From positions 744,001 to 808,000 of the forward strand of contig NZ_JABWMJ010000001.1 of assembly GCF_013366375.1 (NCBI RefSeq): a stretch of 64,000 bases of DNA, read 5' to 3'. Position numbers and translations under genes: made by a program. The number at the start of each line of letters is the position of its first letter. The first letter of the stretch is position 1. The notes beneath the pieces are model-generated. The model made no database searches. It was not told the DNA's origin and saw only the letters and a program-made list of their open reading frames with translations. Shown piece after piece: positions 8,459-19,593 of the stretch. The stretch is from Rhizobacter koreensis. GTDB taxonomy: Bacteria > Pseudomonadota > Gammaproteobacteria > Burkholderiales > Burkholderiaceae_C.

Positions 8459-8908
8459 ATGCGTGCTCGCTCGATCATCATCTTCGTCGGCGTGGTTCTG
8501 CTGCTCGCGTTCGTCGCGCTCAACTGGTCCACGTTCGTCACGCCGACCGTGTTCAGCCTCGGCTTCGCAGCGTACGAGGCGCCGCTCTGGGTCGTGATGC
8601 TGGGCCTCGTGGGCGCCGTCGCGGCGCTGTTCGCGATCCACACCATCTTCTGGCAGGGCTCGGTGATCCTCGAGAGCCGCCGGCACGCCAAGGAGCTGCA
8701 GAGCCAGCGTGCGCTCGTCGACCAGGCCGAGGCGTCGCGCATCGCCGAGCTGCGCGCGGCGATGCAGGAGAACATGGATCGCCTCGCGCTGCGCATCGAG
8801 CAGTCGCAGGAGGCGATGCGCACCGAGCTGCGCGAGAGCACCAACTCGCTCGCCGCGATGATTGGCGAGTTCGAGGACCGCGTCGCGTCACGGCCGCCGC
8901 TGCGCTGA
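8459..8908 (+). CDS. LapA-domain inner membrane protein
   Basis: A 149-residue protein with two transmembrane helices (residues about 4-24 and 41-65) joined by a short loop. A charged coiled-coil C-terminus follows (ELQSQRALVDQAEASRIAEL onward). This is the layout of the LapA/DUF1049 family linked to lipopolysaccharide assembly in E. coli. The coiled coil is longer than in E. coli LapA and no lapB is adjacent, so the role is uncertain. The 186 bases upstream contain no recognised feature. Confidence 0.7.
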   Translation: MRARSIIIFVGVVLLLAFVALNWSTFVTPTVFSLGFAAYEAPLWVVMLGLVGAVAALFAIHTIFWQGSVILESRRHAKELQSQRALVDQAEASRIAELRAAMQENMDRLALRIEQSQEAMRTELRESTNSLAAMIGEFEDRVASRPPLR

Positions 8909-9014
8909 GGCGTCGGCGCGGGGCAGCGCGGCGCGCGGGGCGCCGCACGTCCACGTCAGCCGACCTCGAGCGCCAATCGCGGCGTTCGCTTCCCGGCTCG
9001 ACTTTGGACGGCGC

Positions 9015-11075
9015 TCAGCGCGGCCTCGCCGCCCGGGCTCGCCGCCGCGCTCGCCACCCGAGGCCGGCGGCCAACCCCGGCGCCAGCAAGCCGACCGTGA
9101 CCAGCGCGCCCGCCACGAAGCGCCCGCCCGGCTGATCGAACGTGCGGTCGACGAGGCTGCGCGCCGGCTCTCCGGGCGCCGGCAGCGCGAACGCGACCAG
9201 CGCGTCGCTGGTCGCGGTGCCGACCTGGCCGTGGCCGCCGGCGGCGATCACCACGTACTGGCGGTCGTTCCAGCGATACGTCATCGGCGTTGCCATCCCT
9301 GGCGCGGGCAGCCGGCCGCGCCACAGCTCGGCGCCGCTCGCCGCATCGAAGGCGCGCAGGTAGCGATCCATCGCGGCGCCGATGAAGACCAGCCCGCCGG
9401 CGGTCGCGAGCGGGCCGCCGAGATTCGGCGTGCCGCTCCGGAGCGCGAGCCCGAGCGGCAGGATCTCCTCGCCGGTGCCGAGCGTCGACTGCCAGACGAT
9501 GCGCCGCGCGCCGAGATCGAGCGCGGCCAGGGCCCCCCACGGCGGCGGGTTGCAGGGAGCGCCGAACGGCGACAGCAGCACGTCGCGCTGCATGCCGTAC
9601 GCGGTGCCGGCCTGCGCGCTCACTTCGCTGTTCGGATGCGCGGCCTTGACGGCGGCGAAGTCCGCGCGCGGGATCAGGCGGATGCGATGAGCCATCCGGC
9701 TCGTGTTCGCGTAGATCACGCCGGCGGGCGAGACCGCGATGCCGCCCCAGTTGACCCCGCCGCCGGTGAACGGGAACACCAGCGTGCCCCGCTCGCTGGG
9801 GGGCGTGTAGAGGCCCTCGTTGCGCAGGGCGCCGATCGCTCGCGCGCAGGCGCCCTGGTCGTACGGCGTGAAGCCCCAGGCGTCGCCGGCGGCAAGGCGG
9901 CTCGGCACCAATGCCGGCAGATCGGCCGGGAAGACCTGCGTCGGCGCCACGTGCTCGCCCGGCGCGCCGCCCTGCGGCACCGGGCGTTCCTCGACCGGAA
10001 ACAGCGGCCTTCCGGTCTCCCGGTCGAGCACGAACACGAAGCCCTGCTTGGTGGCCTGGATCACCACGTCGCGCCGCGCGCCGTCGATCGCGAGCGTGGC
10101 GAGCGTCGGCTGCGCGGGCACGTCGTAGTCCCAGAGATCGTGGCGCACGATCTGGAACGCCCAGGCGAGGCGGCCGGTCTCGACGTGCAGCGCGACCACC
10201 GAGTCGGCATGGCGGTTGTCGCCCGGGCGCTCGGCGCCGTAGAAGTCGGGGCTCGGGCTCGACGTCGGCAGGAACACGAGACCGCGCACCGCGTCGGCCG
10301 ACATCGGTGCCCACACGTTGGCGGCGCCCGGGCTCGTCGCCGGCTTGGCGCCGCGCTCGATCGGATCCCAGGTCCAGAGCAGGCGGCCGCTGCGCGCGTC
10401 GAAGCCGCGTACCGCACCCGACGGTGCGTCGGCGCGCCGGTTGTCGTCGATCGCCGAGCCGACCACGACGACGTCGCGGCTCACGATCGGCGCCGACGAG
10501 ACCTGGAACTCGCCCGGCCAGTCGAGCCGGCCGGTGTCGATGCGCACCGTGCCGGCGTCGCCGAAGCCGGCGCACGGTCGGCCGGTCGCGGCGTCGAGCG
10601 CGATGAGGCGGGCGTCGACGGTCGCGCTGAAGATGCGCGTGGCGCAGGCGGCATCGGTCGGCGCGCGGGCATCGCGCCACTGCGCGACGCCCCGGCAGTT
10701 GTAACGGTTCGCCGGGCGGCGGTCGGTTGCGACCCGCGGGTCGAAGCGCCAGCGCTCGGCGCCGCTCGCCGGGTCGAGCGCGATCACCTCGTTGAAGGCG
10801 GAGCAGAACACCAGGTGGCGCTCGGTGAGGATCGGCGTCGCCTGGAACTTGACGCGACGCATCAGCGCCGGGTCGCGCCGCGCGGCGTCGCCGGTACGGT
10901 AGAGCCACTGCCGGCGCAGCCCGTCGACGTTGGCCGGCGTGATCTGGTCGGCGTCGCTCCAGCGCCGGCCTTCGTCGGTACCACCGTAAGCCGGCCAGCC
11001 GGTCTCGGCGCCGGGCGCCGGCGCGGCGCCGATCGACGTGGCGACGAGGGCGGCGAGGAGCGGCAGGCGTGGCAT
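9015..11075 (-). CDS. PQQ-dependent (quinoprotein) dehydrogenase, glucose-dehydrogenase-like
   Basis: A 686-residue eight-bladed propeller enzyme. It has a signal peptide (MPRLPLLAALVATSIGAAPA), then WPAYGGTDEGRRWSDADQIT, the standard start of the PQQ-ADH/GDH fold. Repeated docking motifs follow (GFDARSGRLLWTWD, ALHVETGRLAWAFQ, AFDAASGAELWRG), with HDLWDYDVPAQPTL and GTPNLGGPLATAGGLVF. Unlike E. coli Gcd it lacks the N-terminal membrane domain. A single transmembrane helix with a basic tail closes the protein (GALVTVGLLAPGLAAGLGW), so it is probably anchored at the C-terminus facing the periplasm. The substrate (aldose or alcohol) is not determinable. PQQ synthesis genes are not in the window. 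Confidence 0.85.
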   Translation of the reverse strand: MPRLPLLAALVATSIGAAPAPGAETGWPAYGGTDEGRRWSDADQITPANVDGLRRQWLYRTGDAARRDPALMRRVKFQATPILTERHLVFCSAFNEVIALDPASGAERWRFDPRVATDRRPANRYNCRGVAQWRDARAPTDAACATRIFSATVDARLIALDAATGRPCAGFGDAGTVRIDTGRLDWPGEFQVSSAPIVSRDVVVVGSAIDDNRRADAPSGAVRGFDARSGRLLWTWDPIERGAKPATSPGAANVWAPMSADAVRGLVFLPTSSPSPDFYGAERPGDNRHADSVVALHVETGRLAWAFQIVRHDLWDYDVPAQPTLATLAIDGARRDVVIQATKQGFVFVLDRETGRPLFPVEERPVPQGGAPGEHVAPTQVFPADLPALVPSRLAAGDAWGFTPYDQGACARAIGALRNEGLYTPPSERGTLVFPFTGGGVNWGGIAVSPAGVIYANTSRMAHRIRLIPRADFAAVKAAHPNSEVSAQAGTAYGMQRDVLLSPFGAPCNPPPWGALAALDLGARRIVWQSTLGTGEEILPLGLALRSGTPNLGGPLATAGGLVFIGAAMDRYLRAFDAASGAELWRGRLPAPGMATPMTYRWNDRQYVVIAAGGHGQVGTATSDALVAFALPAPGEPARSLVDRTFDQPGGRFVAGALVTVGLLAPGLAAGLGWRARRRARAARPR

Positions 11076-11174
11076 GGTCGATCGGCGGTCAGCGGGGCGA
11101 TGTTCGCACCCGCTCGCGGGCGCGCGTATGCTGCCGCTCCCGTGCCTTGTGCACATCGACCCGAGGAGCGCGCG

Positions 11175-11720
11175 ATGGGCTTGCTGGATCAGATCGTCGG
11201 CGGACTCGCCGGCAACGCACTCGGCCGCGGCTCCGACCCGCGCGGCGGCGGACGAGGCGGCGTGCTGATGGCGCTGCTGCCGGTGCTGCTCGGCATGCTC
11301 GCGAACCGCGCCGGCGGGGCGTCGGGCGGTGGCGGGCTCGGCGGCCTGGGCGGCCTGCTCGGCGGTCTCGGCGGGGCTGCGCCGGGCAGCCTCGGTGGGC
11401 TCGCGGATGGCGGCGGCCTCGGAGGTCTGGGTGGCCTGCTCGAGCAGTTCACCCAGCGCGGCTATGGTCGGCAGGCGAGTTCGTGGGTCGGCACCGGCGA
11501 GAACGAGCCGATTCCGCCGGAAGCGGTCGACAACGTCTTCGGCCGCGACCAGCTTGCGCAGATCGCGAGCCAGGCGGGCGTCGGCGAGGACGAGGCGCGC
11601 TCCGGGCTCGCGGAGCTGCTGCCGCACGTCGTCGATCGCATGACCCCCGAGGGACGCCTGCCCGGCCAGGACGAGTTCCTGTCGAGCATCGACGAACTCA
11701 CGCGCGACCTGTCGCGCTGA
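11175..11720 (+). CDS. YidB/DUF937 family protein
   Basis: A 181-residue protein starting MGLLDQIVGGLAGNALGRG. A low-complexity Gly/Leu stretch follows (GGLGGLGGLLGGLGG, residues about 50-95), and the C-terminal half (SSWVGTGENEPIPPEAVDNV, then LAELLPHVVDRMTPEGRLP) is the DUF937 domain. Its function is not established. GAGGAG lies at good spacing before the ATG. It is divergent from the quinoprotein gene and convergent with the BamE-like gene, 15 bases away. Confidence 0.85.
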   Translation: MGLLDQIVGGLAGNALGRGSDPRGGGRGGVLMALLPVLLGMLANRAGGASGGGGLGGLGGLLGGLGGAAPGSLGGLADGGGLGGLGGLLEQFTQRGYGRQASSWVGTGENEPIPPEAVDNVFGRDQLAQIASQAGVGEDEARSGLAELLPHVVDRMTPEGRLPGQDEFLSSIDELTRDLSR

Positions 11721-11735
11721 GGCGGTCGTCCCGGA

Positions 11736-12068
11736 TCACGAGCGGCTCGGCGCGTCGCACGCCGGATCCCACGCGGTGCCGATGTCGCGCACCGTTCCGT
11801 CGGGGCGCAGGCTCACCTGGTAGATGATGCAGTCGGCCCGGTTGTAGCGGTAGTTCCAGATCGTCAGGTTCTCCTGTCGCACGCCGAACGCCCAGGTCGG
11901 CGGACCGACGCGGTCGAGCACGTTCTGGCGGCTCATGCCGGGCTGGATCGCGCGCAGCGCGGCCTCGGTCGGTCGCGGGCCGCCGGCAAGCATCATCGAG
12001 CAACCGCTGGCGGCGAGCGCCGCGAGCAGCGCGGCGGCAGCGCCGCGCAAGGGTCTGGCAACGAACAT
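11736..12068 (-). CDS. BamE/SmpA-like outer membrane lipoprotein
   Basis: A 110-residue lipoprotein. The signal peptide ends in a lipobox (LAASGC, lipidated Cys near 23). IQPGMSRQNVLDRVGPPTWA matches the SmpA/OmlA/BamE fold signature (pGmsxxxVlxxlGpP), followed by beta strands containing WNYRYNRADCIIYQV. It is probably a small periplasmic-facing accessory lipoprotein rather than the main BamE, which is usually beside fur. AGGAG precedes the ATG. Confidence 0.75.
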   Translation of the reverse strand: MFVARPLRGAAAALLAALAASGCSMMLAGGPRPTEAALRAIQPGMSRQNVLDRVGPPTWAFGVRQENLTIWNYRYNRADCIIYQVSLRPDGTVRDIGTAWDPACDAPSRS

Positions 12069-12148
12069 CTCGAATCTCCTGAAGGCACAATGAGCTTCGG
12101 ACCCGCGGGTGCGGCGCCGGTTCCGGGCCCTGCGCTCCGGCAGGCGGC

Positions 12149-13657
12149 TCAATGCGGCGCGGCGCCCGCGCGTCGGGCGACCGTGCCCCGGAAGGCCCAG
12201 GCGCCCAGTGCCGCTGCGGCAAACGCGAAGCCTGCCCCGATCGCGAACGCGAGCTGGTAGCCCGCGTTGAGCGTCGCGCGGTCGGCGCTGCCGGCTGCCG
12301 TGCCGGCAGCGCCGCTGTGCGCCGCCGCGAGGCTGGCGAGCACCGCCAGGCCGAGCGCGCCGCCCATCATGAACGAGGTGTTGACGATGCCCGATGCGAG
12401 GCCGGACTCGCTCTCGGGCACGTCGCCCATCGCGGCGAGCAGCAGCGGGTTGAACGCGATGCCGGCGCCGAGGCCGAGCAGCAGCATGCCCGGCAGCACG
12501 TCGACGACGAAGCTGCCGCCGACCGGCGCGCGCGCGAAGAGGAGCAGCCCCACCGCCTGCGCGAGCAGTCCGGCCACCATCGGTCCGCGGATGCCGAAGC
12601 GCATCACGACGCGCGCCGAGAGGCCGAGCGAGCACACCGCCATCACCAGGTTGGTCGGCAGGAACGCGAGACCGACCTGCGACGCGCTGTACCCGAGGAC
12701 GCGCTGCAGGTAGAGCGCCGACAGGAAGAAGCACGCGAACATCGCGGCCGACCAGAGCACCGCGATCACGTTCGATGCCGCGATCGCGCGCGAGCGCAGC
12801 AGGCGCAGCGGCATCAGGGGCTGGGCGACGCGTGCCTCGATCGCGACGAAGACGCCGAGCAGCACGGCGGCGGCGCCGAGCCCGGCGAGCGTGCGCGGCG
12901 CGGTCCAGCCGATCTCGGTGCCGCCGACGATCGCGAACACCGCGAGCATCAGCGCCGCCGTCACCGTGATCGCGCCGAACACGTCGAGGCGCGGCCGTTC
13001 GTTCGTGCTGCGTGCCGTCGGCAGCAGCGCCAGGCTGAGGGCGATCACGCCGATGCCGATCGGCAGGTTGACGAGGAAGATCCAGTGCCAGCTGTAGAGG
13101 TCGGTCAGCGTGCCGCCGAGCAGCACGCCGATCGAGCCGCCGCCGGCGCACACGAACCCGTAGACGCCCATCGCCTTGGCGCGTTCGGCGGGCTCGGTGA
13201 AGAGGTTCATCAGGAGTGCGAGCGCGACCGCCTCGACGATCGCGCCGCCGACGCCCTGGATGGCGCGCGCGACCACCAGCGTGACCTGCGACGACGCGAT
13301 GCCGCACGCCAGCGACGCCAACGTGAAGATCGCGACGCCGATGACGAACAGGCGCCGCTGGCCGTAGAGGTCGCCGAGCCGCCCGCCGAGCAACAGGAAC
13401 CCGCCGCAGGTGAGCATGTAGCCGTTGACGACCCAGACCAGCGTCGCTTCGCTGAAGCCGAGGTCGGCGCGGATCGACGGCAGCGCGACGTTGACGATGG
13501 TGATGTCGAGCACCGCCATCAGGACGCCCAGGCAGACCACGCCGAGCGCGACCCAGCGGGTGCGCGGCGAGAGCGTTCGAGGGTGGGCGACCTGGGGAGC
13601 GGCTGGCGGGAGGTCGAGCGCCGGCGGGGCGGTGGCGGCCTTCGAGATGTCGTTCAT
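12149..13657 (-). CDS. MFS transporter, DHA2 (EmrB/QacA) family
   Basis: A 502-residue protein with about 14 predicted membrane helices, the DHA2 layout. Motif C-type and family signatures are visible: GVLMAVLDITIVNVALPSI in helix 1 with its membrane Asp, VVNGYMLTCGGFLLLGGRLGD in helices 2-3, and GGSIGVLLGGTLTD. These are proton-driven exporters of drugs or other small toxic compounds. No membrane fusion protein or regulator is adjacent. The substrate is unknown. Confidence 0.88.
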   Translation of the reverse strand: MNDISKAATAPPALDLPPAAPQVAHPRTLSPRTRWVALGVVCLGVLMAVLDITIVNVALPSIRADLGFSEATLVWVVNGYMLTCGGFLLLGGRLGDLYGQRRLFVIGVAIFTLASLACGIASSQVTLVVARAIQGVGGAIVEAVALALLMNLFTEPAERAKAMGVYGFVCAGGGSIGVLLGGTLTDLYSWHWIFLVNLPIGIGVIALSLALLPTARSTNERPRLDVFGAITVTAALMLAVFAIVGGTEIGWTAPRTLAGLGAAAVLLGVFVAIEARVAQPLMPLRLLRSRAIAASNVIAVLWSAAMFACFFLSALYLQRVLGYSASQVGLAFLPTNLVMAVCSLGLSARVVMRFGIRGPMVAGLLAQAVGLLLFARAPVGGSFVVDVLPGMLLLGLGAGIAFNPLLLAAMGDVPESESGLASGIVNTSFMMGGALGLAVLASLAAAHSGAAGTAAGSADRATLNAGYQLAFAIGAGFAFAAAALGAWAFRGTVARRAGAAPH

Positions 13658-13734
13658 GCGCCGTCTTGTAGCACCCCGCGCGAGGCGGTCTGCCTCCCGC
13701 CGGGTGGTGCAAGGAGGGCGGGCGCCCGCGGCCC

Positions 13735-14901
13735 TCAGCTCGCGAGGTCGCGCATCTCGCGATAGAGGTCGGACTTGCCCTCGAAGCCGATGCCGGGCAG
13801 GTCGGGCAGCGTGACGTAGCCGTCCTCGACCTGCACGCCGTCGGGAAAGCCGCCGTACGGCTGGAACAGGTCGGGGTACGACTCGTTGCCGCCGAGGCCG
13901 AGCCCGGCGGCGATCGCGAGCGACATCTGGTGGCCGCCGTGCGGCACGCAGCGGCGCGGCGACCAGCCGTGCTCCTTCAGCATGTCGAGCGTGCGCAGGT
14001 ACTCCACCAGGCCGTAGCTGAGCGCGCAGTCGAACTGCAGCCAGTCGCGGTCGGGACGCATGCCGCCGTAGCGGATGAGGTTGCGCGCGTCCTGCATCGA
14101 GAACAGGTTCTCGCCGGTCGCCATCGGTCCGGCGTAGTGGTTCGCGAGCTCGGCCTGCAGCGCGTAGTCGAGCGGGTCGCCCGGCTCCTCGTACCAGAAG
14201 AGGTCGTAATTCGAGAGCGCCTTGGCGTACTCGATCGCGGTCGGCAGGTCGAAGCGGCCGTTGGCGTCGACCGCGAGTTCCTGACCCGGCTTGAGGAGGC
14301 GCAGCACCGCCTCGATGCGGCGCCGGTCCTCGTCGAGCGGCGCGCCACCGATCTTCTTCTTGACGACCGAGTAGCCGCGGTCGAGATAGCTCTGCATCTC
14401 GCGCTGCAGGCCCTCGATGCCCTGGCCGGGCCAGTAGTAGCCGCCTGCCGCGTAGACGAAGACCTTGCGGTTCGGCGTGCCGTTGCCGTAGCGCTCGGCG
14501 AGCAGCTGGAACAGCGGCTTGCCCTCGATCTTGGCGACGGCGTCCCAGACCGCCATGTCGATGGTGCCGACCGCGACCGAGCGCTCGCCGTGGCCGCCCG
14601 GCTTCTCGTTGGTCATCAAGGTGCGCCAGATTTTGTGCGGGTCGAAGTTATCGCGCACGTCATCGAGCAGGCTCGCGGGGTCGGCTTCCAGCAGGCGCGG
14701 GAAGAAGCGCTCGCGCATCATCGAGCCCTGCCCGTAGCGGCCGTTCGAGTTGAAGCCGTAGCCGATCACCGGCTTGCCGTCCCGCACGACGTCGGTGACC
14801 ACGGCGACGAGGCTCAGCGTCATCCGGGAGAAGTCGATGTACGCGTTGCGGATGTCCGACTTGATCGGCTTGGTGGCTTCGCGGATGTCGACGATCTTCA
14901 T
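13735..14901 (-). CDS. tarD: D(-)-tartrate dehydratase, enolase superfamily
   Basis: A 388-residue enolase-superfamily enzyme that should dehydrate D-tartrate to oxaloacetate. The catalytic set lines up with the characterised Bradyrhizobium TarD (389 aa) at an offset of one: KKK at 181-183, metal ligands Asp212, Glu238 and Glu264, and His321 in VPHGGHQ. The family-specific segments MTNEKPGGHGERSVAVGTID and FNSNGRYGQGSMMRERFFPR are present. It is followed at 70 bases by the minus-strand LysR gene upstream, so the two may be co-transcribed. Another acid-sugar dehydratase is the main alternative. Confidence 0.78.
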   Translation of the reverse strand: MKIVDIREATKPIKSDIRNAYIDFSRMTLSLVAVVTDVVRDGKPVIGYGFNSNGRYGQGSMMRERFFPRLLEADPASLLDDVRDNFDPHKIWRTLMTNEKPGGHGERSVAVGTIDMAVWDAVAKIEGKPLFQLLAERYGNGTPNRKVFVYAAGGYYWPGQGIEGLQREMQSYLDRGYSVVKKKIGGAPLDEDRRRIEAVLRLLKPGQELAVDANGRFDLPTAIEYAKALSNYDLFWYEEPGDPLDYALQAELANHYAGPMATGENLFSMQDARNLIRYGGMRPDRDWLQFDCALSYGLVEYLRTLDMLKEHGWSPRRCVPHGGHQMSLAIAAGLGLGGNESYPDLFQPYGGFPDGVQVEDGYVTLPDLPGIGFEGKSDLYREMRDLAS

Positions 14902-14971
14902 GATGGCTTCGGGTCGAGGGGGCGCGACGGGTAGGCGTGCGGGCAATCGGCAAACCCGCTCCGCGCAGAGG

Positions 14972-15892
14972 CTACTCGGCGAACTCGGCGCCGGCGCGGT
15001 CGCGGTACGCCTTGGCCTCGCCTTCCACCCACGCCTTGAACGCCGCGAGCGTGGGGTCGTGCGCTCGCCGCTCGGGCCAGATCAGGTAGTACGAGCGATC
15101 GCTGAACAGGCTGTGGCTGGTGAGCTGCACGAGGCTGCCGTCGGCGAGCTCGTCTTCGACCAGGAAGCGCGGGACGAGGGCGATGCCGAGGCCGTGCATC
15201 GCCGCCTGCGACATCATCGAGAACAGCTCCATGCGCGGGCCGGCGAGGTCGCCCTCGAAGCGCACGCCAACCGATTCGAACCAGCGCCGCCAGGCGTACG
15301 GCCGCGTGGTCGCCTGCAGCAGCTCGAAGCGCGTCAGGTCCGCCGGCTTGAGCTTCTTGCGCGCGCCGACCAGGGCCGGGCTGCCGACCGCGATCAGCTG
15401 CTCGTGCATCAGTAGGGTCGATTCGGTGCCGGGCCAGCCCGCGTAGCCGGCGTGCAGCGCCGCGTCGAGCGCGGTCTCCTCGAACGAGAACGGCCGCACC
15501 CGCGGCGTGAGATGCAGAGTGATGCCGGGGTGGTCGCGCTTGAAGGCGGGAAGGCGCGGCAGCAGCCAGCGCGTCGCGAAGGTCGGCATCACCCCGAGCT
15601 CGAGCGAGCGCTCGGCGCCGCCGTTGGCCATCACCGCGAGGGTGTCGCGCTCGACCTCGTCGAGGCGGGCGCGCACGTTCTGGCTGAAGCGCGCGCCGGC
15701 TTCGGTGAGCAGGATGCCGCGCCGCGTGCGGCGGAACAGCTTGACGTCGACGAAGCGCTCGAGCGCCGCGATCTGCCGGCACACCGCGCTCTGCGTGAGG
15801 GCGAGCTCGTCGGCGGCGCGCGTGAAGCTCTGGTGGCGGGCGGCCGCCTCGAAAGCGGTCAGCGCATGGGTCGAGGGGATCTTGCGGCGCAT
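14972..15892 (-). CDS. LysR-type transcriptional regulator (GcdR-like)
   Basis: A 306-residue LTTR. The N-terminal winged HTH is clear (ALTAFEAAARHQSFTRAADE, LTQSAVCRQIAALE) and a type 2 periplasmic-binding-like effector domain follows. The start at 15892 (MRRKIPSTHALTAFE) was chosen because CCGAGGAAC precedes it; an upstream in-frame ATG at 15916 is possible. It is divergent from the glutaryl-CoA dehydrogenase gene, the same arrangement as gcdR-gcdH in pseudomonads and Burkholderia, so control of glutarate catabolism is the likely role. It could also act on the neighbouring tartrate dehydratase. Confidence 0.85.
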   Translation of the reverse strand: MRRKIPSTHALTAFEAAARHQSFTRAADELALTQSAVCRQIAALERFVDVKLFRRTRRGILLTEAGARFSQNVRARLDEVERDTLAVMANGGAERSLELGVMPTFATRWLLPRLPAFKRDHPGITLHLTPRVRPFSFEETALDAALHAGYAGWPGTESTLLMHEQLIAVGSPALVGARKKLKPADLTRFELLQATTRPYAWRRWFESVGVRFEGDLAGPRMELFSMMSQAAMHGLGIALVPRFLVEDELADGSLVQLTSHSLFSDRSYYLIWPERRAHDPTLAAFKAWVEGEAKAYRDRAGAEFAE

Positions 15893-15994
15893 GCGGCTCG
15901 TTCCTCGGAGTTCCATTCACGCACGAGTGAGTGCCGACAAAGCGTTTGCGCGTGACGAGCGTCGCATTCTAGAGTCGCACATCGAGGACGATTC

Positions 15995-17187
<1,193 letters not shown>

Positions 17188-17188
<1 letters not shown>

Positions 17189-18375
17189 TGGCCGGCGCGC
17201 TGTCGCACCTTCGCGTGCTCGACCTGTCGCGCGTGCTCGCGGGGCCGTGGGCCGCTCAGATGCTCGGCGACCTCGGCGCTGACGTCGTGAAGGTCGAGCG
17301 GCCCGAGGTCGGCGACGACACGCGCGCCTGGGGCCCGCCGTGGCTCGACGAGGTCGACGGTGCCGCGCGCGAGTCGGCGTATCACCTCTGCGCGAACCGC
17401 AACAAGCGCTCGATCACGCTCGAGCTCGGCGACCCCGCCGACCGCGAGACGGTGCGCGCGCTGGCCGCCAAGGCCGACGTGCTGATCGAGAACTTCAAGG
17501 TCGGCGGACTCGCGCGCTACGGGCTCGATTACGCGAGCCTCAGTGCGCTCAACCCGCGCCTCGTCTACTGCTCGATCACGGGGTTTGGTCAGACCGGCCC
17601 GTACGCGCCGCGCGCCGGCTACGACGTACTGATCCAGGGCATGGGCGGGCTGATGAGCGTGACCGGCCGCGCCGACCACGAGCCGGGCGCCGGGCCGCAG
17701 AAGGTCGGCGTCGCGCTCACCGACATCATGACCGGGCTGCACGCCGCGATCGCGATCCTCGCCGCCCTTGCGCATCGCGAGAAGAGCGGGCGCGGCCAGC
17801 ACATCGACCTGGCGCTGCTCGACGTGCAGGTCGCGAGCCTCGCCAACCAGGCGACCAACTACCTGGTGAGCGGCAAGGCGCCGGTGCGCATGGGCAACGC
17901 GCACCCGAGCATCGTGCCGTACCAGGACTTCCCGACCGCCGACGGCGACCTCATCCTCGCGGTCGGCAACGACGCCCAGTTCGCGCGCTTCTGCGAAGCC
18001 GCGGGGCGGCCCGAGTGGCCGAAGGACGCGCGCTATGCGACCAACGCCGAGCGGGTCGCGCACCGCGCCGAGCTGGTGCCGCTGATCCGTCAGCTCACGG
18101 TCATGCGGACCACGGCCGAATGGATCGCGCTGCTCGAGGGCGCCGGCGTTCCGTGCGGGCCGATCAACCGCATTGACCAGGTGTTCGCCGACCCGCAGGT
18201 CGAGGCGCGCGGGCTCCGGGTCGAGATCCCGCATCCCGCGCGGGGGCAGGTGTCGGTGGTCGCCAACCCGGTGCGCCTCTCTGAAACGCCGGTCGAGTAC
18301 CGGCTGCCGACCCCCGCGCTCGGCGCGCACACCGACGAGGTGCTCGCCGACTGGCTCGGCCGTGCACCGCCCTGA
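17188..18375 (+). CDS. CaiB/BaiF family CoA-transferase, probably succinyl-CoA:glutarate CoA-transferase
   Basis: A 395-residue class III CoA-transferase. It shows LDLSRVLAGPWAAQMLGDLG and ADVVKVERPEVGDDTRAWGP near the N-terminus and the catalytic Asp179 in VALTDIMTG. Coupling to gcdH by a one-base overlap points to activation of glutarate to glutaryl-CoA (the SugCT/GcdG role). Substrate assignment rests on this context. TctC follows after 50 bases. Confidence 0.85.
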
Positions 18376-18425
18376 AGCGAGCGCCGCCCGACTGCATCCG
18401 ACACCAAGAACCCGAGGAGACAAGC

Positions 18426-19415
18426 ATGAAGCCAACCCACCCGACGCGCCGCGCCTCGCTGCACTGGCTGCTCGGCAGCACGCTCGCGCTCGCGAGCGGG
18501 CTCGCCGCCGCCCAGGGCTACCCCAGCAAGCCGATCCGCCTCATCGTTCCGTTCGCGCCCGGCGGCACCACCGACATCGTCGCGCGCGCGGTCGGCGATC
18601 CGCTCGCCAAGGAGCTCGGTCAGCCGGTGATCATCGAGAACCGCGGCGGCGGCGGCGGGTCGATCGGCGCGCTCGCGCTCGCCAAGTCGCCGCCCGACGG
18701 CTACACGCTCGGCGTCGCCACCGTGAGCACGATGGCGACCAACCCGGCGACCAACCCGCAGCTGGCGTACGACCCGATCAAGGACTTCGTGCCGGTCATC
18801 AACCTCGCCAACGTGCCGAACGTGCTGACGGTGAACCCGAAGGTCCCGGCCAGGAACCTCGCCGAGTTCATCGCGCTGCTCAAGAGCCAGCCGGGCCAGT
18901 ACAGCTACGCGACGCCGGGCATGGGCAGCATCGCGCACCTCGACGGTGAGCTCTTCAAGTCGCTCACCGGGACCAGCATGACGCACATCCCGTACAAGGG
19001 GTCCGGGCCGGCACTGAACGACGTGCTGGCCGGCCAGGTCGGCGTGCAGTTCGACAACCTGCCGTCGTCGTACCCGCACATCGAGGCGGGCAAGCTGCGC
19101 GCGCTCGCCATCGCGGCGCCGCGCCGTCTCGAGACGATGAAGGACGTGCCGACCTTCGCCGAGCTCGGCCTCAGGGACATGAACAACATGGCGTGGTACG
19201 GCATCGTGGCGCCGGCGGGCACGCCGGCCGACATCGTCGCCAAGGTCAACGCGGCGGCCGCCAAGGCGCTCAACGACCCGGGCGTTCGCAAGCGCATCAC
19301 CGACAACGGCGCCGCGGTCGACGGCGGCACCCCGGATCACTTCGCGTCGATGATCCGGCGCGAGCTCGACCTGCGAAAGAAGATCGCGCGCGACGCGAAC
19401 ATCAAGGTCGAGTGA
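18426..19415 (+). CDS. Bug/TctC-family periplasmic solute-binding protein
   Basis: A 329-residue tripartite tricarboxylate transporter receptor. A signal peptide ends near residue 28 (LAAAQG) and is followed by YPSKPIRLIVPFAPGGTTDI, the hallmark Bug motif, and VIIENRGGGGGSIGALALAK. These proteins bind carboxylates in a Venus-flytrap fold. No TctA/TctB membrane genes are present; orphan Bug proteins are common in Burkholderiales. Position after gcdH and the CoA-transferase suggests a dicarboxylate such as glutarate. CCCGAGGAGA precedes the ATG. Confidence 0.9.
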   Translation: MKPTHPTRRASLHWLLGSTLALASGLAAAQGYPSKPIRLIVPFAPGGTTDIVARAVGDPLAKELGQPVIIENRGGGGGSIGALALAKSPPDGYTLGVATVSTMATNPATNPQLAYDPIKDFVPVINLANVPNVLTVNPKVPARNLAEFIALLKSQPGQYSYATPGMGSIAHLDGELFKSLTGTSMTHIPYKGSGPALNDVLAGQVGVQFDNLPSSYPHIEAGKLRALAIAAPRRLETMKDVPTFAELGLRDMNNMAWYGIVAPAGTPADIVAKVNAAAAKALNDPGVRKRITDNGAAVDGGTPDHFASMIRRELDLRKKIARDANIKVE

Positions 19416-19593
19416 CGCGACGCGGGCCCGCGCGGCGATGGCCGCAACCGCCGGTCCGCGCCGCCCCTGACGATCGCCTCGGCGCCTCAGATGGAACGAA
19501 TCCACGGCGTCGCGGCTGACCGAACCCTGCGGGCCACGTGCCGCGCAGGTCTTGCGCACCCGCGCACCTTCAGAAGCTGAGAGGAGACAAACC

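Noticed and set aside
8862..11720. Long plus-strand open frame opposite the PQQ dehydrogenase
   Set aside because: Only its last 181 codons (YidB/DUF937) are convincing; the rest is the complement of a clear quinoprotein gene.
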